Below are positions 24,043 through 32,071 of a stretch of DNA of 37,546 nucleotides, piece by piece. The stretch spans positions 1-37,546 of the IMG/VR virus record IMGVR_UViG_3300030099_000988, one strand, 5' to 3'. The translations under genes and the position numbers were made by a program. Origin of the DNA: a virus. Under the pieces are notes generated by a model, which had not been told where the DNA came from, ran no database searches, and was given only the letters and a program-made list of their open reading frames with translations. Each line of letters opens with the position of its first letter. Positions within the stretch are counted from its first letter, which is position 1.

Positions 24043-25825
24043 CGAGTGGACATCGAAACTCGTAGGGTTCACCCGCCTCACGCATGGATTGTACTGCAAT
24101 TCTCCCAACATCTTCAGCCTCACTTTCAAATGCCTCAAACTGAACCTCGTCATGTACATGCATGATTTGGTTTGCTTGGAGCTTGTTCTGTCGAATGTAT
24201 CTGTTCATCTTGATTGTTGCCTGCTTCATCAGGATGCTGCCAGCCGACTGCAACAGTAGGTTGAGGGCAGCATGATCAGACCTTATTGGTAGCCGGCGAC
24301 CATCAATGGCGGGGAGCCAGTCCTGTGTCTTGAGTCTGTTCTTTATCGCACGCTTCAACATCTTCAATGCAGGGATACCACTCTCCAGCATATTCCTCAT
24401 ATGGCGCCCTTCACGGCGACCGCCCCCAACAAGCTGACCTATCTTGGCATCACCCGCCCCATAAAGGGTGGCGTACATGATGCCCTTACCCACACCTCGA
24501 TCGACCCCCATCTTGTCAGCGTTGAACTGGTGGATGTCACCTTCTTGGATCACCTTGATGTACTCGCCTTTATCCCATTTTGCTAGATAGTGAGCAAGAC
24601 AACGAAGTTCCAACCCTGACATATCACAGCCAACCATGAGCATACCGGGGGTCGGCTTGAACAACTCCCGACACTCACTCCCGAACGGAGAACCCAGCGC
24701 GGGGACCTGTGCCAAATTTGGACGCGAGTGACTGCACCGAGCAGACACGGTGCCTATGGACTGAACGTGTCCGTGGATGCGGCCCTCACGACTGCTCCGT
24801 ATCCAAGACTCTTTACCTTCAGAAAGCTGACCAATTCTTTTGCAGATCATCAGATATTGTGAAAGGACCTTGGCTTCAGGGTATTTCAACTTAGTCAAGA
24901 CAGTTTCATCGACCTTCGGTCTGCCATCACCAGTGAACTCGGAGGGCTTCCAGTCATACATCTTGATCAGGGCATTGGCTATCTGGATGCGACTTCCGGG
25001 GTTGAAGGGGACAACACGCTTACGAAGAGGTCCGGGCTTCAACACTTTCTTGATGGCATGGGGGGCGTCCTTCTTGCGCTCATACCTCTCATCAGTACTT
25101 GGATCAAAGTAATACTGAGGAGTTTTCATGTGCTCTTCTTGAGCAGGGAAGATTTCAGTCAGCTTCTTCTCTAAGTCAATCTTTTGGCCAATCAACTCGG
25201 TGTGAAGTTTGAAGGCTGCCTCCTCGTCAAACACAACACCATTCTCTTCTTGCTTGATCAGAATATCCCTGAAGTCTCGCTCCATCGCATAGACCTCAGA
25301 TACAAACGTCTTCCGTATCTCCAGCCACAGCTTCGAATTCAACCGAACATCCTGAGCACAATAATCAGCCATCTCAGGAGTGAACACAGACCAGTCAGTC
25401 TGCTTGCCAAAGTCACCTTTGTTGAACTTCAGTCTATGACCCCATGCTTCGAGACTGTACCGTCCACGCAACTTGGTGGGGAACTCAGGATCCTGACAGT
25501 CAGTCCGAACCACATCAGGAGACATAATCCGACTAGCAAGAAGAGTGTCAATCGAGTGGCAGTTAGCAAAGGAGAAAGACGGGTAGAACTTCTTGATAGC
25601 CTTGAGATCAAACCTGTCGATGTTGTGACCAATGATCCGATCAGCCATGCCCAATCTAATCAACCCGTGTATGAGGTTCTTATCCTCGCCATAGCTGTCC
25701 GAGTAAACATCAACCTGATCAGACCTTGGCTCTTGGATGGCGATGCAGTGGATCACCCTCAGGTCACTGAGTTCATCCCAATCCTCGATGGCGTTGGTTT
25801 CAATGTCGAATACTAGCTCATGCAT
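23999..25825 (-). CDS. DNA polymerase, family A with 3'-5' exonuclease (T7 gp5-like)
   Basis: I chose the ATG at 25825 (MHELVFDIET), preceded by AGGAGGACAAA, giving 608 residues (T7: 704). The exonuclease domain has Asp7/Glu9, Asp70 in NIDRFD and Asp159 in YCAQD. The polymerase has motif A GCDMSGLELR (Asp401), motif B with the RxxxKxxxYxxxYG spacing (Arg443, Lys447, Tyr451, Tyr455) and motif C HVHDE (Asp559). The Tyr at the sugar-selecting site equals T7 Tyr526. The thumb is shorter than in T7. It overlaps the helicase gene by 8 bases. Confidence 0.97.
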   Translation of the reverse strand: MHELVFDIETNAIEDWDELSDLRVIHCIAIQEPRSDQVDVYSDSYGEDKNLIHGLIRLGMADRIIGHNIDRFDLKAIKKFYPSFSFANCHSIDTLLASRIMSPDVVRTDCQDPEFPTKLRGRYSLEAWGHRLKFNKGDFGKQTDWSVFTPEMADYCAQDVRLNSKLWLEIRKTFVSEVYAMERDFRDILIKQEENGVVFDEEAAFKLHTELIGQKIDLEKKLTEIFPAQEEHMKTPQYYFDPSTDERYERKKDAPHAIKKVLKPGPLRKRVVPFNPGSRIQIANALIKMYDWKPSEFTGDGRPKVDETVLTKLKYPEAKVLSQYLMICKRIGQLSEGKESWIRSSREGRIHGHVQSIGTVSARCSHSRPNLAQVPALGSPFGSECRELFKPTPGMLMVGCDMSGLELRCLAHYLAKWDKGEYIKVIQEGDIHQFNADKMGVDRGVGKGIMYATLYGAGDAKIGQLVGGGRREGRHMRNMLESGIPALKMLKRAIKNRLKTQDWLPAIDGRRLPIRSDHAALNLLLQSAGSILMKQATIKMNRYIRQNKLQANQIMHVHDEVQFEAFESEAEDVGRIAVQSMREAGEPYEFRCPLDGEYKIGHSWADTH

Positions 25826-27404
25826 TTTGTCCTCCTGCTCCGAATGGGCTGATGTACTCATGCAATCTACCGCTGCTGGGGTTGTACTCCAACGTTGAAC
25901 ACACCCCAGTGGTGCCTGCATATCTGTTCTTCAGTACTCGGATAACTGTGTTCCGTGACTCCAATGAATCTTGTTGATTTCTCTCACAGCCGATTACAGC
26001 ATCAGATAGTTGGGCGATGGCGTGTGATCCACGCAACTGACTCAGAGATGTGGCAGCCCCTTCCTCGTGACCACGGCCGTCAGGACGCTTGAGGTGGCTC
26101 ACAAGAACACAGTGGGTATCCGTCTCCTCCACAAGCGCACGCAGCTTGGTCATGGTGTTGTCGATCATCCGGCGCTCATCACCCTCCTCAAGAGCACTGA
26201 CCAAAATAGAAAGGTGATCAATGAAGATGAACTTGCAATCAAGTGCCTTGCACATATATCTGACCTGACCCAGCAAACGGGCGGGATCTTGACTGCCCCA
26301 GTGATCATAGAGGACCAGATTGCCATTGCCGAGTATTGCATCGAATGCTTCACGCTTACGATGATCGGCCACGGTATCAAACTGAGTGTGAGGAGTATCC
26401 AGATGTATCGCCATCAAGCACTCAGCAGTCTTCTTCACAGACTCTTCTAGGGCAATGTACCCAACCTTATGCCCATTCGACACAAGATCATAGGCAAGCT
26501 CACGGCATACGCTTGACTTGCCAATACCTGTACCTGCCGTCAGAGTAACAAGCTCACCGCCACGCATACCGAGCAATGAGGTGTTGAATCCCTCCCAAGG
26601 ATACTCAACTGACCAGCCTGTCTCCTCCTTGTTGATGTGATCCCAAAGCTCTTGACCACTGATGACGCCATCGGGCCTGAATGTCTTGGCCTCCCATAGT
26701 GCTTGGTTCAACTCGCGATGCTTGCCCCGGATCAGACACTCATTAGCGTCCTTTTCTGGTAGACCGTGAACGATCTTGCATTTGCCGGGGGTGATGAGGG
26801 GAGCACAGGAGTTCGCCGCAGACCGGCCAGCCTCATCCTGATCGAAGCACAATACGACTTCCTCGAATGACTCAAGCCACTCGATACTCTTGGTGATAGC
26901 CTTGGCTGCTGCCGCTGCGCCGTTCGGTATGGAAACAACCGGCCACTTGTTGTCTAGTATCTGGCTGACGGACAGCGCATCAATTTCACCTTCACAAATC
27001 ACAACACGCTTGCCGTTGGTTTCCCAAAGGTGCTCACCGAACAGATTGATTGCCTTGGGGTCTCCAAGCCAACTGAAAGACTTCTTGGGAGTACGCAGCT
27101 TCTGTGCCTTAAGGACACCATTAGTGTTGCGGTAGTTAGCTACCTGAACAGGTTGGCCCCGAAACGTAGCAGTCCCATATCCCCACTTCTTGCATGTCTC
27201 CAAACTCAGACCACGTTTCGACAACGCGATGTAGTCAATATCAATCAAACCCATGTCATGAACCTCCTCAGTAGAATCATGAGTTGCTCGACTTGTTGCC
27301 CCACAGCCGGGTGTGAAACAGTAGGTCGATCCATCATCGTACACTGCTAGATTGTCATTGCTGCCACACTTGGCGCATGGCTCATGTCGAACAAAATTCG
27401 CCAT
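25818..27404 (-). CDS. Primase-helicase (T7 gp4-like)
   Basis: The 528-residue bifunctional protein has an N-terminal zinc ribbon (Cys10, Cys13, Cys29, Cys34), a TOPRIM domain (ICEGEIDA at ~136-143, CFDQDEAG with Asp188 and Asp190), and a hexameric RecA-like helicase with Walker A GTGIGKSS (~290-298), FIFIDHLSIL and SHLKRPDGRGHEEG. T7 gp4 is 566 residues. It unwinds DNA and primes the lagging strand together with the polymerase encoded next. A strong ribosome-binding site (GGAGGTAA) precedes the ATG. Confidence 0.97.
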   Translation of the reverse strand: MANFVRHEPCAKCGSNDNLAVYDDGSTYCFTPGCGATSRATHDSTEEVHDMGLIDIDYIALSKRGLSLETCKKWGYGTATFRGQPVQVANYRNTNGVLKAQKLRTPKKSFSWLGDPKAINLFGEHLWETNGKRVVICEGEIDALSVSQILDNKWPVVSIPNGAAAAAKAITKSIEWLESFEEVVLCFDQDEAGRSAANSCAPLITPGKCKIVHGLPEKDANECLIRGKHRELNQALWEAKTFRPDGVISGQELWDHINKEETGWSVEYPWEGFNTSLLGMRGGELVTLTAGTGIGKSSVCRELAYDLVSNGHKVGYIALEESVKKTAECLMAIHLDTPHTQFDTVADHRKREAFDAILGNGNLVLYDHWGSQDPARLLGQVRYMCKALDCKFIFIDHLSILVSALEEGDERRMIDNTMTKLRALVEETDTHCVLVSHLKRPDGRGHEEGAATSLSQLRGSHAIAQLSDAVIGCERNQQDSLESRNTVIRVLKNRYAGTTGVCSTLEYNPSSGRLHEYISPFGAGGQNA

Positions 27405-27777
27405 ACGTTACCTCCAATTCAATTCGTGGCTCATCAGAAAACTCCTTTCTTGCATTGACCCGAATGATCTGATCATCATCGTGCCAAAGTATTCCGTTCA
27501 ATACATCCAACGTCTTCAAGTAATTGTCTACGTCTCCTCTTGGATGCATCCTCTTGGTTGTCTTTGGACGCTTGCAGTAAAACGTCACATCTAGCTCAAC
27601 ATCAGCGTCAATGGGTAGGTCCTTGGGAGGGACAAATCTCTCTAAAAACCTACCCGCTTCAACCCTAAAGTTTGAGTAGTTCTTCCCATAGTACACATGC
27701 CCCCGACGAGTGACACGAGGTCTACTCGCGGGGACAGGTGCAACGGGAAGAGAGAGTTTAAAAGTCGCTGTCTTCAC
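27382..27777 (-). CDS. RusA-family Holliday junction resolvase
   Basis: The 131-residue protein shows PVPASRPRVT near the N-terminus and MHPRGDVDNYLKTLDVLNGI then WHDDDQIIRVNA, which carry the RusA acidic residues (Asp82, Asp84, Asp91, Asp101). RusA cuts four-way junctions at specific dinucleotides. T7 uses an unrelated enzyme, gp3 endonuclease I, at this map position. RusA would therefore do the branch trimming needed before packaging. It overlaps the SSB gene by 20 bases and the helicase gene by 23. Confidence 0.92.
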   Translation of the reverse strand: MKTATFKLSLPVAPVPASRPRVTRRGHVYYGKNYSNFRVEAGRFLERFVPPKDLPIDADVELDVTFYCKRPKTTKRMHPRGDVDNYLKTLDVLNGILWHDDDQIIRVNARKEFSDEPRIELEVTYGEFCST

Positions 27778-28360
27778 TCAGGGTAAATTCATCAGAACTT
27801 TCTTGGCTTGATACAAAGTCGCCTTCTTCTTCAGTAAACCCAAACCCCTGAGCGTCCCCTCCGTGGAACTCAACAAGATTGATGATCTGGACAGCCTTCA
27901 TTTGGAGAGATATCCCTGCACCCACCATGGCAGTGTAGTACGGAAAGATACTGTAGCTGACCTTGATGGTGCTGCCGCTACCAATATTGATCGACTCTGG
28001 ATCAATCCTGTTACCCATCTTGTCAAAGATCGCGGGGCGCTGCTCCCACTGACGCCCACTTGGTCCTGCAAGCCTCTTCATCTTGAACTTGAAGTCAAGC
28101 TCTCCAGTGAGCGTTCCATCAACCTCTACTTCTTTGACGCTGAAACTACCCTTCTTGACCTTCTTACCCTGCTCCTTACAAACATTGTCATGATGCTTGT
28201 CGAGAAACTCTTCGAGATAAGCCTTGAACTTCTGTCCCGTCTCTGCATCCAGCCTCAGCCCGGTCTCATACACTCCATCCGCGTCCCACTTGGTTTCAGG
28301 CTTGGTGATCTTGGGCCAAATCGCCTCACCCTTGGGACTTGTATAGTTCTTAGTTTTCAT
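27758..28360 (-). CDS. Single-stranded DNA-binding protein (T7 gp2.5-like)
   Basis: The start at 28360 (MKTKNYTSPKGEAIWPKITK) with GGAGGCACC upstream gives 200 residues (T7 gp2.5: 232). The body is OB-fold-like, with LDFKFKMKRL and RPAIFDKMGN. The C-terminus is acidic and ends in Phe (SEDSDF), the same tail by which gp2.5 contacts polymerase and helicase. It coats lagging-strand DNA and helps strand annealing. It lies between RNA polymerase and the resolvase. Confidence 0.93.
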   Translation of the reverse strand: MKTKNYTSPKGEAIWPKITKPETKWDADGVYETGLRLDAETGQKFKAYLEEFLDKHHDNVCKEQGKKVKKGSFSVKEVEVDGTLTGELDFKFKMKRLAGPSGRQWEQRPAIFDKMGNRIDPESINIGSGSTIKVSYSIFPYYTAMVGAGISLQMKAVQIINLVEFHGGDAQGFGFTEEEGDFVSSQESSDEFTLSEDSDF

Positions 28361-28370
28361 GGTGCCTCCA

Positions 28371-30755
28371 TTATGAAAAGTAATACTGAGCCTGTTTGAC
28401 TTGTGACACATCAAGTGTGCCCTGAGGTGGTGGCTCTGGTAATTCCACCCCAGAAGGTAGCAGATACTGAATTTCCTTGCGGGTGTCCGCGAGTAGATTT
28501 CCAGAAAAAAGATTGACTGTTGCCTGACGAGCGGCCGCTGCAATCGTCGGCATGTTTGGAGCATGGGTCTCATAGTCATCATGAATGACCATGAAATCAT
28601 TGACGCCAGCGTCCATTGAAAGATTGATTGTCTCTCCTAGCAAACCCCCAAAGCCATCAAGACTATGCACCCAGTTAGGCGCCATTGAATTGACTGACTT
28701 TCTCCTTGACGGATCGCCACTGTCTCTTCTGACTTTAGTCTGTCTGATCACACCGAACACACTGGTCTTGATACGAAGATGTTCTTGCTTCTCGTAATGC
28801 ATCCGCACCGGGAAGCCAAGCGGTGTGGTCCATTGAGGAACCACCTCATTGTCGATGCATATCCCAGCCACTTTCTGGAGCCAGTCCATACCTAGCCTAG
28901 CAGCATGGACAACTTCACTGATAGCTTCCCATATCTTCTCGGCCAGCCAGTTGCACGGCTTGTAAGTCTCATCACCAAACGGGTTCTCTGCCCCCTTCTT
29001 GAGGGTCTCGTAAAACCACTCTGTGGTGTACTTCTTACAAGCGAAGAACGTGCTCCCATAGGGCAGGGTCATGGTGCTTCTCTTGGTTGTCTTTCTTGTC
29101 AGCCCAAACTTCACCCATCCGGCTGCATATTCATGACGATCATTCTCGATCATCCTGATCACTGTGTCACACACTTGTTGGTAGATATCGTTGGGCAATT
29201 CGCAGGGGATGCAGTTGGTTGCTTGTGCGCTATCCTGATCCCTGAGAGAAAGGGCGTAGATCTGCAAGCCTTGATTGGTGGCATCAATGCCGACCGGGAG
29301 AGATGTCCTGAAGTTCTTGGTGGACCTCATCAGGTGGAACTCATTGGCAGCAGCAAGGAAGAGCCAAGGGTCATCAGCTTTTGTCCACTCGTTGTACTTG
29401 ATGGGGTCTCGGCCAATGTCCTCGATGATCTTGGTATTGCGATCCACCCACGCAATCCTCTGGTCATATGAAAGTTTGTCATGTCCCCAGCAGTTGGAAA
29501 GGTGAATAGACAACCACTGCGCCCCCACATCAGTCATCGGAATACTGTTACCGAACAGAAAGAGGGCCTTTACATAATCGGGGCCTTGCTGGTTGAGAAA
29601 GTGAGGGGCGTAGTAACCACGGCCACGGAAATCCAAACCCATCGGGGAATAAAACTTGTAGCCCATGAACTTCTTGGCAAGTCCCAGCACTCTCAGGGCA
29701 TGTAGCCTGCGGGATCTCTTGCGCTCGTTGTCGAAGTGTTGCCGAGCAGCACGTCGCCTCCACTCACGACGGGACTCAGTGTTGGTCGCGATGTCGGAAG
29801 GCTTCGAGGGAATCGGCTCATCTTCTGACGAGACCAGACCACCGACCTCCAGCCCCCTGTCCCAGTAATGCTCCATCACATTCAACACCATCGGGTTGAT
29901 CATGTACGGAGTGGACTGCACTTGATTCAGTGCCCGGTACACCTTGGGCATGTTGGCATTCTGAGCAGTATCAAGATGAGTCTTGTCCACTGTCTTGATC
30001 ATGGGACGGCGCCGGATCATCTTTGAGTTGTAACCACCCACAAACACATTGACCCAAGGCATGGGCATTTCGACTGTCGGCATGAATACTGGATCAAGAA
30101 GCTCCATGTGGGAGTGAGCACCCTTGAACCATTCAAGTAGGTCTTGGGTAGGCTCCACCCACTGAAGGGCTTTACCCTTGATGTCTTTGCGGGAAACAAT
30201 GTCAATCAATCCAGTAGCTTGCCGCATCAATTCAAGGCATACAATGCCTACCCGTATCCGCTCGTCATTGTTCCAACGGGGCAGAACAATCTCATGGAAT
30301 CTGAGGGTCTTGTCGATAAACTTGGCTTTGTTCTGGGCTGACTTGTATCGATCCAGTACCCGGTTCATCTGAGCCCACAGACAGGAGTAATCCTCCTTGA
30401 GGGTTCGATACTTGACCTCATCTTCGATCAGACCCCCGATGGTGGCGGCCGTGGTGTTGAGCTTTCGTCCTTGAGAGATTGCATCGAGGGTAGCCCGGGC
30501 TGTCAGGGCCGCAGCAACGTCTACGGGTACTTGTTCAATCTTCTCAACAGCACGATGACGTTGACCACTGGATGTCCGAGCATGGTGGATCCAGTCCTTG
30601 AAGTGCTGAGTGAGTTCAACAATGCTGTTCTGAAGCAAACGCTGACCAGCAGGGTGAGTTGATTCAATGTTCAGTTCGGTTGCCCTATGGACCTTCAGGC
30701 GATACCTGTCGGTTCCACGGTCAATCATTTCTTTATCAAGATCTGACTGTTTCAA
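28371..30755 (-). CDS. Phage DNA-dependent RNA polymerase, T7 single-subunit type
   Basis: The 794-residue enzyme is shorter than T7 RNA polymerase (883). Landmarks are GLDFRGRGYYAPHFLNQQG (~373-391), the palm Asp491 in GIDATNQGLQIY, the fingers KRSTMTLPYGS (Lys558, Tyr566) and the second catalytic Asp726 in VIHDDYETH, preceded by SMAPNWVHSLDGFGG. It transcribes middle and late phage genes from phage promoters. The C-terminus ends YYFS, whereas T7 ends FAFA. The gene follows the attP candidate, so integration would separate it from the integrase. Confidence 0.98.
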   Translation of the reverse strand: MKQSDLDKEMIDRGTDRYRLKVHRATELNIESTHPAGQRLLQNSIVELTQHFKDWIHHARTSSGQRHRAVEKIEQVPVDVAAALTARATLDAISQGRKLNTTAATIGGLIEDEVKYRTLKEDYSCLWAQMNRVLDRYKSAQNKAKFIDKTLRFHEIVLPRWNNDERIRVGIVCLELMRQATGLIDIVSRKDIKGKALQWVEPTQDLLEWFKGAHSHMELLDPVFMPTVEMPMPWVNVFVGGYNSKMIRRRPMIKTVDKTHLDTAQNANMPKVYRALNQVQSTPYMINPMVLNVMEHYWDRGLEVGGLVSSEDEPIPSKPSDIATNTESRREWRRRAARQHFDNERKRSRRLHALRVLGLAKKFMGYKFYSPMGLDFRGRGYYAPHFLNQQGPDYVKALFLFGNSIPMTDVGAQWLSIHLSNCWGHDKLSYDQRIAWVDRNTKIIEDIGRDPIKYNEWTKADDPWLFLAAANEFHLMRSTKNFRTSLPVGIDATNQGLQIYALSLRDQDSAQATNCIPCELPNDIYQQVCDTVIRMIENDRHEYAAGWVKFGLTRKTTKRSTMTLPYGSTFFACKKYTTEWFYETLKKGAENPFGDETYKPCNWLAEKIWEAISEVVHAARLGMDWLQKVAGICIDNEVVPQWTTPLGFPVRMHYEKQEHLRIKTSVFGVIRQTKVRRDSGDPSRRKSVNSMAPNWVHSLDGFGGLLGETINLSMDAGVNDFMVIHDDYETHAPNMPTIAAAARQATVNLFSGNLLADTRKEIQYLLPSGVELPEPPPQGTLDVSQVKQAQYYFS

Positions 30756-30763
30756 ATTCCGCT

Positions 30764-30783
30764 CCTGTCACGATCCGTGTCAC
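30764..30783. repeat. Integrase arm-type site candidate, left pair
   Basis: Two TGTCAC hexamers at 30766-30771 and 30778-30783 lie 12 bp apart. The block is nearly identical to that at 30913-30932 in sequence and spacing (about 16 of 19 positions). The two blocks flank the tRNA-like element, a layout typical of tyrosine-integrase arm sites beside a core. Confidence 0.55.
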
Positions 30784-30808
30784 AAGAAGCGTATAATCTG
30801 GGCTCAAC

Positions 30809-30862
30809 CGGAGGGAACTAGGGGATTAGCAATCCGCTGCATTACCGCTCTGCCATCCCTCC
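30809..30862 (-). other. T-arm-less tRNA-Ser(GCU)-like element, candidate attP core
   Basis: Read on the minus strand, it has a 7-bp acceptor stem (GGAGGGA with TCCCTCC) and a Ser-type discriminator G. A D-arm region (TGGCAGAGCGGTAATGC) follows, then an anticodon arm GCGGA-TTGCTAA-TCCCC with anticodon GCT at 30828-30830. Only TAGT then separates it from the 3' acceptor strand, so the variable arm and T arm are missing and it cannot be a normal tRNA. The acceptor repeat extends to 9 bp (30808-30816 with 30856-30864). The anticodon stem-loop GGATTGCTAATCC is a classic integrase crossover sequence. Confidence 0.7.
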
Positions 30863-30888
30863 GGGCTTGTTATTCAGAGTATACACAC

Positions 30889-31959
30889 TCAGTTAGAAGT
30901 TAAATCCTCAACCGTGTCACGTCTCGTGTCACACGGTATCAAATCTTGAAGATCAGTACAAGCCTCTAATTTATCGATGTCACTCGATAGACGTTTCGCA
31001 TCCAAGTGTGTGTACCTCTGAGTTGTAGCTAGATCCTTGTGTCCAGCCAGTTCTTGGATACGTCTCATATCGACACCATTCTGACTCAACCTTGAACAAA
31101 AAGTATGTCTCATTGCATGAATTGTGTCGCCTGATCCCATGCCGATTCTGTCCCTGACAGATGACCAGTCCTTGCATACTTGATCATATGAGATCGAGAA
31201 GTATTTACCGGTGTGAGGTTGTCGCTGATGATACAACTGATGCAACCGATCAGTCATCGGGATGGACCTAGAAGATGAGTTCTTGGTCTCAGCACTAGAC
31301 AGGATGAACACCCTGCTGTCGAGCATGACATGCATGTCGGACAACATCAGTGCCTCACTGATCCTCATACCGGTATCAAACAGAGTCATGATCAACAGGA
31401 AGAACTCACGGCTGACACCATTCGCTTCTGTCAAGATGCGCCGCTGCTCCTCCTCGGAGTACCACCTGAACCTAGTCGGGGGCTCACCCTGACGGGGGAT
31501 GTGTGGCATCCTCTGCAACTCTTCTCGACGGTAGGCGTGTTTGAGTGCAGCACTCAAGATACTCAGCTTCCGATTGATAGTGCCGGGACGATTACCGTTC
31601 CGCTCAAGCTGGACCACATACTTGTCGAGTGCATCAGTAGTGATGTCATCGATGTACATGGACCCATCAAGTTCGTGGAGCATCTTGTTAATTCGGTTCT
31701 TTGTAGTCCTCCATGACTTCTGCTTGGACCATCGTTGTTCGTAGACAGTCCAGAGATACACATCCAAACAGCGCCACTTCGACTTCTGCTGTTCGGCTTG
31801 TTCTTCTTCTTGATCAGGGGGAAGACCCTTGATCAACCGAGCCTTTGCAGTGATCTCATAATTCTCTGCATCGGCCCTCGTTGGTAGATTCTTTCGATAC
31901 CTCTTCCCACCATGAACAAAGTCCACTTGGAAAGATGATCCTCTAACTCTTATTGACAT
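30889..31959 (-). CDS. int: Tyrosine integrase
   Basis: The start at 31959 (MSIRVRGSSFQVDFVHGGKR) with GGAGGCTTT upstream gives 356 residues. The N-terminal arm-binding region precedes a core-binding SAM-like domain (~65-160). The catalytic set is complete: Arg199 (GMRISEAL), Lys226 region, His281 and Arg284 (HAMRHTF), His307 (LAGHKDLATT) and Tyr316 (QRYTH). It would recombine attP with a host tRNA gene, permitting lysogeny. Its own terminator-bounded unit is separate from the early block. The last codons contain the right arm-site candidate. Confidence 0.96.
   Translation of the reverse strand: MSIRVRGSSFQVDFVHGGKRYRKNLPTRADAENYEITAKARLIKGLPPDQEEEQAEQQKSKWRCLDVYLWTVYEQRWSKQKSWRTTKNRINKMLHELDGSMYIDDITTDALDKYVVQLERNGNRPGTINRKLSILSAALKHAYRREELQRMPHIPRQGEPPTRFRWYSEEEQRRILTEANGVSREFFLLIMTLFDTGMRISEALMLSDMHVMLDSRVFILSSAETKNSSSRSIPMTDRLHQLYHQRQPHTGKYFSISYDQVCKDWSSVRDRIGMGSGDTIHAMRHTFCSRLSQNGVDMRRIQELAGHKDLATTQRYTHLDAKRLSSDIDKLEACTDLQDLIPCDTRRDTVEDLTSN
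30913..30932. repeat. Integrase arm-type site candidate, right pair
   Basis: TGTCAC occurs at 30915-30920 and 30927-30932, again 12 bp apart. It lies inside the 3' end of the integrase gene, where it encodes part of CDTRRDT. An ACCGTGT/ACACGGT inverted repeat (30911-30917, 30931-30937) frames the pair. It is the partner of the block at 30764-30783. Confidence 0.55.
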
Positions 31960-32013
31960 AAAGCCTCCATTCAGTGATATAGAAATATAACACACCACTT
32001 CGATCTTGTTTAG

Positions 32014-32050
32014 TAAAAACAACCCACGGTCACTGGCTGACCGTGGGTTG
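32014..32050 (-). terminator. Strong rho-independent terminator between early block and integrase
   Basis: A perfect 13-bp stem (32020-32032 with 32038-32050) with a 5-nt loop is followed on the minus strand by TTTTTACT. It ends the early transcript after the DUF932-like gene. The integrase therefore needs its own promoter between 31960 and 32013, where TTATATTTCTATAT is AT-rich, or read-through. Confidence 0.93.
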
Positions 32051-32071
32051 CTGAAAGGAGGGGATGACTAC

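Noticed and set aside
25825-25921. Upstream extension of DNA polymerase to an earlier start
   Set aside because: The extra residues are unrelated to the family and overlap the helicase gene; the ATG at 25825 has a strong ribosome-binding site.
28361-28600. 80-residue N-terminal extension of SSB
   Set aside because: It runs inside the RNA polymerase gene in another frame; the ATG at 28360 with GGAGGCACC gives the expected length.
30792-30797. Plus-strand TATAAT as a promoter
   Set aside because: No matching -35 at suitable spacing, and no plus-strand gene follows; it falls within the attP region.
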